A stretch of DNA of 64,000 bases, from positions 34,774,421-34,838,420 of the forward strand of contig NC_132929.1 in the NCBI RefSeq assembly GCF_047675955.1, in the 5' to 3' direction. This DNA comes from Chlorocebus sabaeus (taxonomy: Eukaryota; Chordata; Mammalia; Primates; Cercopithecidae). How positions within the stretch are numbered: position 1 is the first letter of the stretch; each line of letters opens with the position of its first letter. The translations under genes and the position numbers were made by a program. The notes under the pieces are model-generated. The model saw only the letters and a list, made by a program, of their open reading frames with translations. It was not told the origin of the DNA and did not search any database. This document shows positions 49,139-60,250 of the stretch, piece by piece.

Positions 49139-49407
49139 TTTTTTTTGTCTTGAGATGGAGTCTCACTCTGTTGCCCAGGCTGGATTGCAGTGGCATGAGC
49201 TTGGCTCACTGCAGCTTCCACCTCCTGGTTCAAGTGATTCTCCTGCCTCAGCCTCCTGAGTATCTGGGACTACAGGTATATACCACCATGCCTGGCTAAT
49301 TTTTGTATTTTTAGTAGAGACAGGGTTTCCCCATGTTGCCCAGGCTGGTCTTGAACTCCTGACTTCAAGTGATCTGCCTGTCTCAGCCTCCATTCAGGTA
49401 TGAGCCC
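49139..49407 (-). mobile_element. Alu SINE (reverse), truncated
   Basis: First of three same-orientation Alus; it ends CTCAGCCTCCATTCAGGTAT GAGCC, lacking the usual TCCCAAAGTGCTGGG block. Confidence 0.9.
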
Positions 49408-49412
49408 CCCCC

Positions 49413-49668
49413 CTTTTTTTTTTTGGAGATAGGGTCTTGCTCTGTTACCCAGGTTGGAATGTAATGGCACAATCTCAGCTCACTGCAGCCTTGACTTCCC
49501 TGGCTCAAGTGATCCTCTCCCCTCAGCCTCCCCAGTAGCTGGGACTACAGACAAATGACACCAGATGCCTGGCTAATTTTTGTATTTTTTTGTAGAGATG
49601 GGGTTTTGCCATGTTGCCCAGGCTGGTCTCAAACTCTGGGGTTTACAGGTGTGAACCACCCCACTTGG
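49413..49668 (-). mobile_element. Alu SINE (reverse), internally deleted
   Basis: AluJ-like; GGTCTCAAACTCTGGGG joins straight to TTTACAGGTGTGAACC, a loss of about 50 bp. Confidence 0.88.
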
Positions 49669-49681
49669 AGTTGGGAAACAG

Positions 49682-49866
49682 AATTTATTTTATTATTATT
49701 ATTTTTTGAGACGGAGTCTTGCTCTGTCATCCAGGCTGGAATGCAGTGGCACGATCTCAGCTCACTACAACTTCCTCATCCCAGGCTCAAGCGATTCTCC
49801 CGCCTCAGCCTCCCTGGTATCTGGGATTAGAGGCGTGCGCCATCATGCCCAGCTAATTTTTGTACG
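49682..49866 (-). mobile_element. 5'-truncated Alu (reverse)
   Basis: Only the 3' portion (GAGACGGAGTCTTGCTCTG to CCCAGCTAATTTTTGTA). The flanks AACAGAATTT / AGCAGAATTT suggest an insertion truncated at birth. Confidence 0.88.
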
Positions 49867-49893
49867 TAAGCAGAATTTTAAAAGCACTTAAGC

Positions 49894-50125
49894 CATGGGT
49901 ATCCAATCTTTTGGCTTCCCTGGGCCACACTGGAAGAAGAAGAATTGTCTTGGGCCACACATAAAATACACTATGACAAATGATAGCTGAAGAGCTTAAA
50001 AAAAAAAAATTGCAAAAAAATCTCATAACGTCTTAAGAAAGTTTACGAATTTGCTTTGGTCCATACTGAAAGCTGTCCTAGGCTGCACGTGGCCCACGGC
50101 CTGTAGCCTGCAGGCTGGACAAACT
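49894..50125. mobile_element. DNA-transposon-like repeat, family uncertain
   Basis: GGTATCCAATCTTTTGGCTT CC, TTGGGCCACACATAAAATAC and CAGGCTGGACAAACTTGACT are the ends and middle of a well-known interspersed repeat. The outer bases are weakly inverted (TATCCAATC / CTGGACAAAC). Confidence 0.55.
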
Positions 50126-50584
50126 TGACTCAAAACCAGGCAGGACTCAGAGCCGTGTGTCAGGCTACAGGGATTATGAAAGGTGGTTACAGACACCTAA
50201 TGCCGGCCACTACCAGTAATCTCCCCCCAAATTCAATGCAAATGACAAAGTTCACCAAAAATGTTCAAACATGAACTACTAAATTATGAAGGCAAAGAAA
50301 AAATAGGGACCTAGAGAAAAGGATTCCATCTGACTAAACAGTGAAAACATGTTTATTATACTTACTGCAACCCCAGGGGAGCTCAAAAGTTTTATGGTAT
50401 GGAGCTCTATTACATAGAGTTATAAATAAGCCAAGATAAAGCAGCTAACCTGCTTGTTACTCAGACACATTAACCAGGCCATGACATCAGTAGCTATTGC
50501 AAAACCAGTGCTTATCGACCGAAATACATAACCACAGCATAGTCTCATATCTTCCATGGCCACAGATAAGGATACTTTTCATAC

Positions 50585-50679
50585 CTGATGATGACGCACT
50601 GGTTCTCTCTGTCAATGATCATGTTTCTGTACATACTATCCGCAAGGGCATAGATATGTGGTGGGTTTTCATACTGTGC
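50585..50679 (-). CDS. MYO1E: MYO1E exon, residues 80-110 plus two bases of Ser111
   Basis: 95 bp: 31 codons plus AG of the Ser111 codon (AG|GTATGA, phase 2), completed by T in the next exon. Acceptor TTGCTTTTCTAG with a very strong pyrimidine tract. It encodes AQYENPPHIYALADSMYRNM then IIDRENQCVII. 'PPHI-(Y/F)-A-(L/I)-A-(D/N)-x-(A/M)-Y' is the N-terminal motor segment found in all myosins, and QCVIISGESGAGKT is the strand leading into the P-loop. Residue 94 is Ser (AGT), where I recall Asn in human MYO1E. It is followed by the 20.8-kb intron. Confidence 0.98.
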
Positions 50680-51519
50680 CTAGAAAAGCAAAAAATTATA
50701 ATACATAAATAATACAAATTAAACAAGAAAAACAAAATCATGGTCAGATAGGCAACACATTAAATTTCTTTTTCTGAATTTGGAAATGGATCGTGCACTA
50801 TAGTTCCAACGCCTATAATTACATCTTAAAGGTTGCATGATACAAGAATTCATAAAATTTCCTAGGTCATCAAGGTTACACCCTCGCAAAATTAAGATGG
50901 AATTTGGAAGGAGTCTTCCGTAGTCATATCCATGATTCAGCCTTCCGGATGTGGAGTGTCTTCAGACACTCCAACACCCCACCCTTCCACCCATACATGC
51001 CTCTGCAGGTGACAGTCCATTTCTAAATGTTTCTATAGACACTCGGGCAACAGGTCTTAGGAGAGGCCTGCCCAACACTTAGCTCTGACTTCTACCAGAA
51101 TTCTAAATTCCTATGTAATTTTTTCGAAGAGCCACGTTGTAGATTCTGGGGCCTCAGAAGGAATTAGCTGAGATTATCTATGGATCAGAAAAAAATGCTT
51201 AAATCTTTCCATAAGAAGAGGGCAAGAAGGTGTGTTCTTTAAAGGGATAAGCTAGTTTGGCCAGTTTGTTTCATCTCTATTGGAAAAAAAATCCTACCAC
51301 ATTAAGATATTCTCCTGGGTTTGTGATTTCATCTTATGGGATATCTTAGCTATGCACAAATATCAAACTAAATACATTTTCCATGCTTAATAAATTCTCA
51401 GGCTGACTTCAGCCCTGCTTTATTCAATTTCTTGACACGCACCTTCACCACAACCTCAAAAATTACTAAAAAGAGAAATACTTTGTTGGGTACATATGGA
51501 GAAAGAACACTCCTAGCCT

Positions 51520-51716
51520 GTGATCACTCCGAGCTACTTGGCAGGCTGAGGCAGAAGAGTCATTTAACACCAGGACTTGGAGTCTAGTCTCTACACACAA
51601 AAAAATTTTTAATTACCTGGCTGTGGGAGCACATGCCTGCGGTCCTAGCTACTTGGGAGGCTGAGGTGGGAGGATAGCTTGAGTCCAGGAGCTGGAGGAT
51701 GCAGTGAGCTATAATT
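51520..51716 (+). mobile_element. Degraded AluJ fragment
   Basis: GAGCTACTTGGCAGGCTGAG near the start and again CTAGCTACTTGGGAGGCTGA further on; both monomer parts are rearranged or deleted. Confidence 0.75.
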
Positions 51717-52347
51717 ATGGGAATAATAGCATCCAAGCTGCAAGTCTCACAGTATAAATGATGGATGGGAAAGCAATTTGGAGAGGTAGAGTGATATACA
51801 AAGGTGAAGCTTAATTTACTTAATCCATCTTTGGATTAATTTACTCAATCCATTTGATTGTGCAGTGACTTACTATAGAAAAAGGGGCCTGGCTGAGAAG
51901 TTGTTGCTCACTGCCATGCTCTGGAAGATAAGAGTTTGGTGGGGAGGGGTTAGGATGAGGGGGCTTTGTATCCAATACCCGGTGTTCTTCCCATGTTGTA
52001 GGCAGGGGGCTCATAAGGGGAACTACCCGGGGGGGCTGCAAGCTATGCCTAGGACTGATCACCTAAAGAACCCTATGCAGGAGCCAGAATATGTGATCTC
52101 TGCCTTAACCTTATGGTCAGGAGCAGATACCTGGATATGGTTTTAAATGGACTTCCAGTATACACTAGGATTCTGCAGGATTATTATAGTTATTATTTTA
52201 CTTTAACAGAGTTTAATTGAGAAAAGAATGGTTCGTGAACAAGGCTGCCCTGGAACAAGAATAGGTTCAGAGAGCCTCCAGTGCTGCCATATGCTGTAAG
52301 ATTTTTGGGCAGAAAAAGGAAGGTGATATACAGAAAATGGAAGTGAG

Positions 52348-52681
52348 GGCCAGCCCTGGCTCAGGCCTGTAATCTCTTTGGGATGCTGAGGTGGGATGAT
52401 CACTTGAGGTCAGGAGTCCGAGAACAGTCTGGCCAACGTGGCAAAACCCTGCATCTACTAAAAACACAAAAATTAGCCAGATGTACTGGCACATGCCTGT
52501 AATCCCAGCTACTCAGGAGGCTGAGGCAGGAGAATTGCTTGAACCCAGGAGGTGGAGGTTGCAGTGAGCTGAGATTGCACCACTGCACTCCAGCCTCGTG
52601 ACAGAGTGAGACTCCATCTCAAAACAAAACAAACAAATATATATATAATTATTATTATATATATATAATTATTATATATAT
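52348..52681 (+). mobile_element. Alu SINE with AT-rich tail
   Basis: Starts GGCCAGCCCTGGCTC. Tail AAACAAACAAATATATATAT extends into TA/TTA repeats up to 52681. Duplication AAAATGGAAGTGAG (52334-52347), one change at 52682-52695. Confidence 0.93.
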
Positions 52682-52871
52682 AAAATGAAAGTGAGGTATA
52701 GAAAGAGCCAGATTAGTTACAGATTAGTTTGGAGTTTGCCTTATTTGAACACAGTTTGAATTGTTGGCCACCTTTGATTGGCCAAAACTCAGTGACTGGC
52801 AGAAGAGTAGGTTATAGTTTGTTTACACATCTGGTTAGGCTACAGTTTACTGTGTACAGAGAAACATTTAG

Positions 52872-53180
52872 GGCTGGGTATGATGGCTCATGTCTGTAAT
52901 CCCAGCACTTCTGGGGCAAGACGAGAGAATCACTTGAATCCAGCAGTTCCAGATCAACCTGGGAACATAGTGAGACCTCCTCTCTACAAAAAAGAAACAA
53001 AAGTAGCTGGACATGGTGGTGTGCGCCTGTAGTCCCAGCTATTCGCTTGGGAAGCTGAGGTGGGGAGATCGCTTGAGTCCTGGAGGTGGAGGTTGCTGTG
53101 AGCCAAGATCACAACACTGCACTTCAGCATGGGTGACAGAGTGAGACCTTGTTTCAAAAGAAAAAAGAAAAAAAAAAAAA
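52872..53180 (+). mobile_element. AluJ/S-type SINE
   Basis: Diverged forward Alu (GGCTGGGTATGATGGC ... CCTTGTTTCAAAAG), A tail to 53180. Confidence 0.92.
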
Positions 53181-53246
53181 TTTAGCCCGAACTTAAAATA
53201 TGTAAGGAAGCAGCTTTAGGCTAAACTTAATTTAACAATTCCCCTC

Positions 53247-53394
53247 TCTTGGTTTTTTTGTTTTTGTTTTTAAATAGAGGCGGGGGTCTCACGATGTTGC
53301 CCAGGCTGGTCTTGAATTCCTGGACTCAAGCGATCCTCCCATCTTGGCCTCCCAATTTGCTGGGATTATAGGCGTGAGCCACCACGCCCAGTCC
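53247..53394 (-). mobile_element. Alu left-monomer piece (reverse)
   Basis: TTTTAAATAGAGGCGGGGGT ... GTGAGCCACCACGCCCAG: only one arm of an Alu. Confidence 0.85.
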
Positions 53395-53669
53395 AATTTC
53401 CCTCTTTTGGTCATCCTCTCAATTTTGAAAAACTGACCAAAACTTTAGGCACTGATGTCACTCTGTCACCACTGTAAAAATGTACTTACTTGCTCTCAAA
53501 TATCATTGAGAAATAGCAGAACAGTGGGGTTTGTAAGATGGGAACAAAGATTTTAGGTTACTTTTTGTAAGGGTTAGAGTAGAGGGGACCTCCTCCCTGC
53601 TGGCATCTCCTGGTCTGTTTCTTTAAAGTTTCGATTACATCACATGTAACATGAGTGACTCCATGTTCG

Positions 53670-53698
53670 TTTGGTCTGGTCTGTCAGACCAGACCAAA
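53670..53698. repeat. Perfect 29-nt palindrome
   Basis: TTTGGTCTGGTCTG, one T, then the exact reverse complement CAGACCAGACCAAA. It lies inside the ERV/LTR-like fossil. Confidence 0.98.
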
Positions 53699-54164
53699 TG
53701 CTAGTGCATGAGATCACTCCAAAACAATGGAATCTCATAATTCTGTTTAAAAATTCCCCTCTTTAGGTCAGGTTCTCACTGAGGTGAGAGTGTCACCAAA
53801 ACTTAGGCCTTAGTACCCCTCTCAGTTACCATCATTTTGGGTTTCTGGTCTCAAGTGCACAATCTTTAATGACTCTTTGAAATGAGAAAGTAGAGGACTA
53901 TAAGAAAGACAAGAAGATGGAAAATGGAAGGAAATGGAGTGGAAAGAAAGCCATGGGCAACGGGGGAAAGTCACTGCCCAGTAAGGTTTCAATGCTGCAG
54001 AACTGTCATACTTGACCTTTGCATGTCACCCTGTATTTTCCAAACTGGTTTCCTATCTGTGGTCTTATTGAACCTCTCAGCTATCTGTGAGAAAACTATA
54101 CAGTGTGCATTTCCTTTACCTGATTCTTCCCTCCCTTGAGACTCTCAAAGTCATTAGGACCTGA

Positions 54165-54325
54165 CTTCAACTCCTAGCTCCACCACTCAGTAGATTTTAG
54201 TACTTCACCTCTCTAACCTTCAGTTTCCTCATCTGTGAAATGGAGATAGATGGTATGACATAGCCAGCAACCACAGCTGTTTTATTATTGCTGCAAGTAT
54301 AACATAGTACACGGCACTCAGTAAA
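54165..54325 (-). mobile_element. MIR SINE (reverse)
   Basis: CTCCTAGCTCCACCACTCAG, CCTTCAGTTTCCTCATCTGT GAAATGG and ACACGGCACTCAGTAAAT are typical reverse MIR. Confidence 0.85.
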
Positions 54326-55239
54326 TACCAGTTTTACAATCATCTGTTACCATTAGCAGTAAAATTAAGCATATTTTTAAGAAATTCTACATTTCCTTAA
54401 AAGAGAACACTTCAAAAGATAAATGGTCTAAAAGGGACGTGCATACAGCAACCCTTTTCAGAAAACTAGAGAAACACACATGCACGGCACTTCCATCTAC
54501 AGTGCCTTGGCTGTCATCGAGGACGCCAAGCCAGCTCTGTGTGCCTGCTGATCGGGGCACTAGGGCAGGGCCAGCCTCTGCTGACAGTGTTTCCCTTGTG
54601 CTGGGCTCCCATAAAGGCAGCATTATCAAAGGTCTTTCGCGTGGCAGCCTCCTTCGGCTCCAGCTACCGGCACCATTCATCTGGCAACAATGGGGTGGGC
54701 TCTTGCTCTGGGTAAATTGCCTTCCACTTCAACTGATGAATTTGTGTGGGCTCTCTTTTGTTTGCTTTTTAGGGGTCAGGATTAATGAATGCTCTTGTGC
54801 TTCTGCTGCAAAGAGGGAAGGAAAAGGAAAGGAAAAAGATGCAGAGATGGGGAGGCCTCGGGAAGTGATGAATCACAGAAAAAAATATATTAAGGAGAAT
54901 TACAGCTTCCAGTTTTACTATACAACTGAAAGGCTATGGAGCTGGTTATGAATAGGAACCAGGGTCAAATTAATAAATGAAGTAATACAAGATTCATTTT
55001 TCATGTTCAAGTCATAGTCATAGTTTAATAATGGTTCTGATTCTGCAAATCAGTACCCATTGCTCTATTTTTTACCCATAACTAATTTTTATTTCTTAGA
55101 TTTTTGTGGCATATGTGGAAGCAGGAAGATCCCTGAGCTGTAAGTCCTACATCCCATTTAATTAATTTTCTACGTAAATAAGGCTCAAATAATGACAGTC
55201 CTAAGGTTTTTTGAGCTGTGCTCTAAAAAGCAGATCATT

Positions 55240-55568
55240 GGCCGGACGCGGTGGCTCACGCCTGTAATCCCAGCACTTTGGGAGCCTGAGGCACGTAGAT
55301 CACCTGAGGTCAGGAGTTCAAGACTAGCTTGACCAACATGGTGAAACCCCATCTCTACTAAAAATACAAAATTAGCCGGGTGTGGTGGCGCGTGCCTATA
55401 ATCTCAGCTACTTGGGAGGCTGAGGCAGGAGAGTTGTTTGAACCTAGAAGGTGGAGGTTGCAGTGAGCCGAGATCATGCCATTGCAGTCCAGCCTGGGCA
55501 ACAAGAGCAAAATTCTGTCTCAAAAAACAAATAAATAAAATAAAAATAAAATAATAAAAATTACAAAA
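55240..55568 (+). mobile_element. Alu SINE
   Basis: Full-length (GGCCGGACGCGGTGGC) with an AAAT-rich tail; flanks AAAAAGCAGATCATT and AAAAAGATCATT. Confidence 0.93.
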
Positions 55569-55722
55569 TAAAAAGATCATTAAAAATAAAAAAAGTCACT
55601 TAAGTTTCTCCAATAAAAAGTTCATAACAGAAAAGTGCAAAGTACTGCTAACTTCAAGAAAAACCATGTCTGCATCATAAAAGCCCAAAATAAGGCAGCA
55701 ATTTATGTGACGTGTAACTTAC

Positions 55723-55812
55723 CGCTCCTTGGTACATTTCAATTTCCTTTTCCCCAAAATATGGCATCTGCTTGAAAGGGTTGACTGAGATTAATACAGA
55801 TCCTATGTATGT
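55723..55812 (-). CDS. MYO1E: MYO1E exon, residues 50-79 (N-terminal motor)
   Basis: 90 bp, 30 codons, phase 0 at both ends. Acceptor TTTAAATTCAG before ACA (Thr50) with a poor pyrimidine tract; donor GCG|GTAAGT after Ala79. It encodes TYIGSVLISVNPFKQMPYFG then EKEIEMYQGA. 'TYIG-x-VLI-(S/A)-VNP(F/Y)' is conserved at the N-terminus of all myosin heads, and Y-G-(x)4-MYQG is its class I continuation. It is the 5'-most exon in the window; the exons for residues 1-49 are not found up to 64000. Confidence 0.98.
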
Positions 55813-56228
55813 CTGAATTTAAACTCAGTTAAGGTCCATCATTAATCTTCATAGCTACACATTTTTCAAATTAAGTAACCAGATGTTACCAAGAATTGGT
55901 AATGACTGTCCAAGTGGAAAGGTTGTGTGCTTGCTTTCTAAAAGATTACAAATAAAGACAAAAGCAATCATGCAACTAGCACAGGCTTTGTTCCTCCTAA
56001 GGAAGAGTAATAAATTTAATTACCAAGGTGCTACAAAATGAAATCATTATGTTAAATAAATTAAAGCACATTCTTTCAAGATCTGCGACATGTGCAGCAA
56101 GGAGAAAAGAAAACAAAGCAAAAACGGCCAAGGAGTGAAAAAACCAGTTACCAGTCCTCCCCTGAAATTATATGCATTTTTTCCTTTGAACTTTCATATC
56201 TGTTAGGTACACTAAAAACACATTCATC

Positions 56229-56528
56229 GGCCAGGCACGGTGGCTCATGCCTGTAATCCCAGCACTTTGGGAGGCTGAGGTGGGCAGATCATTTGAGGTC
56301 AGGAGCTGGAGACCAGTCTGGCCAACATGATGAAACCCCATCTCTACTAAAAATACAAAAATTAGCCGAGTGTGGTGGCACAAGCCTGTAGTCCCTGCTG
56401 CTCTACTCAGGAGGCTGAGGCAGGAGAATTGCATGAACCCAGGAGGCGGAGGTTACAGTGAGCCAAGATTGTGTCATTGCACTCCAGCCTGGGTGACACA
56501 GTGAGACTCTGTCCCCTCCGCAAAAAAA
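56229..56528 (+). mobile_element. Alu SINE
   Basis: Full-length forward Alu (GGCCAGGCACGGTGGC ... GAGACTCTGTCCCCTCC). Confidence 0.93.
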
Positions 56529-56628
56529 TCATCTACTTATTTAACAAATACAGGGATACAAGATGAACTAACAGCTCTGTTCTCCACAAGCTTAGAGGAA
56601 TTAAAAGGCGTCAACAAGGTAATTTTCT

Positions 56629-56957
56629 GGCCAGATGCAGTGGCTCATGCCTATACTCCCAGCATATTAGAAGGTCAAAGGGGTGGACTGCTTTAGGCCA
56701 GGAGTTTGAGGCCAGCCTGGGCAACATAGCGAAACTCCATCTCTTTAAAAAAAAAAAAAAAATCAAAAAAATTAGCCGGGCATGGGGGTGTATGCCTAAA
56801 GCCCCAGCTACTTGGGAGGCTGAGGCGGAAGGATTGCTTGAGGCCAGGAGGCAGAGGTTGCAGTGAGCCCAGATCAGAGGTTACAGCAAGCCAAGATCAC
56901 ATCACTGCATTCCAGCCTGGGTGACAGAGAGAGACGTCTCAAAATAATAGTAATAAT
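56629..56957 (+). mobile_element. AluJ-type SINE with internal duplication
   Basis: Forward Alu (GGCCAGATGCAGTGGC) in which 'GAGGTTGCAGTGAGCCCAGATC' is followed by a second version 'AGAGGTTACAGCAAGCCAAG', adding about 25 bp. Confidence 0.9.
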
Positions 56958-57154
56958 CATCAATAAGGTAGTTTTCAGAGAAGAAAATTATAAACCCACT
57001 TACATCAGGTTTAGGGAAAGAAGGTATTATTTCTGCTTGGGGAATCCAAGAAGGCTTCTCAGAGAGGCTATGTTTATGCTTGGCCTTAAAAATTTTACAC
57101 AACACATTTTAATATGCCAAAATAAATGAAGTCTTATGATCACATGAAAAAAAT

Positions 57155-57310
57155 TTCCATTTATTCATTCAACAATCAACTAATTTGAATTGGGGGCTTA
57201 CTTAACATGCCAGGCACTGTTTTAGATGCTCGGGATATGACAGTGAACAAAATAAACAGAACAGATATAACTTCTTGACTTCATGGAAAAATCACAACAA
57301 CACACACACA
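57155..57310. mobile_element. L2-like fragment
   Basis: ATTCATTCAACAATCAACTA, CATGCCAGGCACTGTTTTAG and CAGTGAACAAAATAAACAG are in the usual order. An (CA)n run lies at 57300-57313. Confidence 0.6.
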
Positions 57311-58309
57311 CACAGACATTCAAAACTGTTTCTTTCAATGATCGATTTCAAGGTGTTTAGAAGTTTTACAAATAAATTGTTAAACAGAAAGTTATTTACA
57401 AATATATAGTTTTAGAGAAAGACTTAAAACGATAAGATTTCCTCCCACAGGGGGACATTTTTCTATTTACATATTAAGACCTGTGTACCATGAAAACCAG
57501 CCCAGGTGTTCAGTCAGATTGGCTGGTGCTGATGGAGATAAAATAGGACCTACTTGATAGTCTTATACTTAAATAATTATAAAATGCTCAGCACTGTGTC
57601 TGAACATAGCACGTAGTAGTGGCTTTTCCTTAATTAACATCACCTAAGGCACATGTTTTATCCTGTTAATATCTGAAATCATGACGCATATTTCAAGTGT
57701 GGTTTAACATGCCAGGTGCTGTTTTAGAGGCAATGGTTTGTTAGTTTCTATTGGACACAGGGTTTATTGAATACAAATCAATGTGAGATGGATCATATAA
57801 TCACATAATTTTTTTAAAGATAAGATTTTAAATTATTGTGCATATACCAAGGTGAGCGTGCAGGATGACATGATTGTGATTTTACTTCTCTTTGTCACTG
57901 ACCAGAAAGATCTTCAGATTTGAAGAGGCTGAACACGAATTGCTATTAGGGAAGATGAGGTGGTTTTAAGACCACTCCAGCGGCGCCCAGTTCTGGTCTA
58001 AGGGCAGGCCATAGTGCTAAGAGAAAATGCTAATGATACAGTGAGCCATCACTGAAAATTACTGAAGAGTTAATGGAAGCAGGGCCATGGAAAATGTATT
58101 CCCAATTGCCACAGTCAGAATGAGGCCAATGATAGATTAGTAGCCCGCCTTCTTTGAGGTAAAATTTAGGACACATACATGTACTGTTAAAATTATCAAG
58201 CAGATAAGACGTCCATGATGCTGTAGCCAAGACTCAATAAGGGGTGATAAAATTAATTAAACACATATACATTTACATCTTAGCACCAACTAACAGCCCT
58301 ATTTTACTT

Positions 58310-58522
58310 CAGGTTGACTATCCCTTATCCAAAATGCTTTTTGCAGATTTTGCATGTTTTCATATTTTGGAACGTTTGCATTACACTCACCATCAGTTCA
58401 GCATCCCTAACCGAAAAACCCAAAATCGAAATGCTCTGATGAGCATCGTGTCGATTATCAAAACATTTCAAACTCTGCAGCATTTCAAATTTGGAATTTT
58501 CAGATTAAGGACACTCAACCTG
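58310..58522. mobile_element. Tigger-type MITE, internally deleted
   Basis: Starts CAGGTTGACTATCCCTTATC and ends with GGACACTCAACCTG, so the tips CAGGTTGA / TCAACCTG are exact inverted repeats. The inside is shortened (213 bp). Confidence 0.75.
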
Positions 58523-58640
58523 TACAGGGAAACTGAGGCATGGAGAAATTTTAAAAGTTGCTTAAAGTCACAGACTATAAGTGGCAGAGCTATGATTCTA
58601 GCTCAGGCAGTCTGGATCCCAAGCCTGTACCCCTGATCAA
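58523..58640 (+). mobile_element. MIR SINE
   Basis: GGGAAACTGAGGCATGGAGA AA, GTCACAGACTATAAGTGGCA GAGC and GGCAGTCTGGATCCCAAGCC are forward MIR wording, directly next to the Tigger element. Confidence 0.8.
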
Positions 58641-59007
58641 CAAGCTAGAATGTCTAAGATAGGCAGGTACTGTGTTAATATTATTATTGGTAGCCAGATT
58701 TAGCAAATAAAAACACAGAAAACTAGTTAAATTGGAAAGTCATTCAAACAAGAATTTTTTTAAAACTATGTCCCAAATAAGTATGTTCCCCAGTAATATT
58801 TGGTACATATAGTAAAAAGTAACTTGTTGTTTATCTGAAATTCAAACTTAACCAGCAGTCCTGAATTTTATCTGGCAACCCTACATTGGCAGCCTCTTCT
58901 GACTTAGATGCTGTGATGCTTTGCATACTCGAAAACCCACTTCCCTTAGGTGGATTTTTAAAGTATCTTTTCTAAACGGTAAGGACCTAATCAAAATTGA
59001 ATGAACG

Positions 59008-59304
59008 AGCTGGGTGTAGTGGCTGGAGCCTGTAGTTCTAGCACTTTGGGAGGATAAGGCGGGTGGATCCCTTGAGCTCAGGAGTTTGAAACCAGCCTGG
59101 GCAAACTAGTGAGACCTCATCTCTACAAAAAAATTTTTAAAAATTAGCCAGGCATGTTGGTACATGCCTGTAGTTCCTGCTGAGATGGGAGGATTCCTTA
59201 AGCCAAGCAGGTCGAGGTTACAGTGGGCCATGATCATGCCACTGCACTCCAGCCTGGGCAACAGAGGCCAGACCCTGGCTCCAAAAAAAGAAAACAAACA
59301 AACA
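59008..59304 (+). mobile_element. AluJ-type SINE
   Basis: Diverged forward Alu (AGCTGGGTGTAGTGGCTG ... CAGACCCTGGCTCC), missing a short block before TGAGATGGGAGGATTCC. Confidence 0.9.
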
Positions 59305-59945
59305 ATTAATGAATGAAGTAATAATGATTCTTACGGCAAACCCAATTTTAAAGAAATACAGCACTGCTAGAACTATCTTCACTTCAGAAGAGGAAGATGT
59401 TTATTTCATGTCTATATCCATCCCCAGGGAAAAACAAACAGGCAAATAAGCTCCTTCCATGGAGGAGGGTACTCCTTCCCTTAGCTGTAAAGGGAATGTG
59501 GTTACTGCCACCTTGTCCTAGACAAATTGATCACTGCACACAAAGAATAAAGGGCCGCCCTCAGGCCATCAGCCAAAGGTACCACCTCCCCACCAATCCC
59601 TTGGTTACTTAGTAAATATGAATTCAGTTGCCTATGAGCGCCTAAAGTAACCAACATTTTAAACACTGTTAATCTGCTATATAAAGAGATACCTCATTAA
59701 GTCTTGATTTTTCACCAAGTAGATTACATAAATTCTGATTAGGACCTGGTTAAGGAGATATTCAGGGAAAAAAAAAAAATTCTTTTGGACTATTCTAGGC
59801 CAATCCTGAATCAATGACTCAGCTCAGAATGAAATGAAGAGGGAAATTTGTACCTGCTCCCTAAATTTATCAGTAGGGTTCTTGAGGATAATATTATTTG
59901 GGAAGACACCTAAAAAATAAAGTTTGGTTTAAAATGGCTGTTTCT

Positions 59946-60250
59946 GGTTGGGTGCTATAATCACAACACCGTGGGAAGACAAGTGGGATGACTGCTTGAT
60001 TCCAGGAGTTCGAGACTACCCTGGGCAATATGCTGAGACCTCATCTCTTAAAAACAAAACAAAACAAAACAAAAAACCTGCCAAGCATGGTGGTCTTCAC
60101 ATGCAGTCCCAGCTACTTGGGAGGCTGAGGTGGGAGGATCACTTAGGCCTGGGAGGGCAAGGCCGCAGTGAGCTGTGATCATGCCATCGCTCTCCTGACA
60201 GAGCAAATAAAATGAAATAAAATAAAATAAAAAATAAAGTCTCAAAAAAT
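59946..60250 (+). mobile_element. AluJ-type SINE with preserved target duplication
   Basis: Strongly diverged and shortened Alu (GGTTGGGTGCTATAATCAC). Perfect 14-bp duplication AAAATGGCTGTTTC at 59931-59944 and 60251-60264. Internal (CAAAA)n and terminal (AAATA)n tracts. Confidence 0.92.

Larger units (their letters stand above)
29788..50584 (-). other. MYO1E: MYO1E intron, 20.8 kb
   Basis: Donor GTATGA, acceptor TTTCTTTAG. The largest intron in the window, dense in Alus (about 20 insertions, two of them nested) with L1M, MIR, hAT and LTR-like fossils listed separately. Stretches without an assigned element include 30350-31480, 32370-33280, 37200-38080, 38500-39750, 42150-42780, 44800-45900 and 47210-47760. 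No other gene is seen. Confidence 0.88.
52696..54000. mobile_element. ERV/LTR-like fossil interrupted by two Alus
   Basis: Stretches 52696-52871, 53181-53246 and 53395-54000 read as one old interspersed repeat (AACTCAGTGACTGGCAGAAG, GGTTACTTTTTGTAAGGGTT, CTGCTGGCATCTCCTGGTC, AGGTTCTCACTGAGGTGAGA). The family is a guess at an old retroviral-type element; there is no open frame of note and I make no coding call. Confidence 0.4.
50680..55722 (-). other. MYO1E: MYO1E intron, 5043 bp
   Basis: Donor GTAAGT, acceptor TTTTCTAG. Alus lie at 51520-51716, 52348-52681, 52872-53180, 53247-53394 and 55240-55568; an ERV/LTR-like fossil spans about 52696-54000, with a 29-nt palindrome at 53670. A reverse MIR sits at 54165-54325. 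50700-51520 and 54330-55230 carry no assigned element. Confidence 0.88.
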
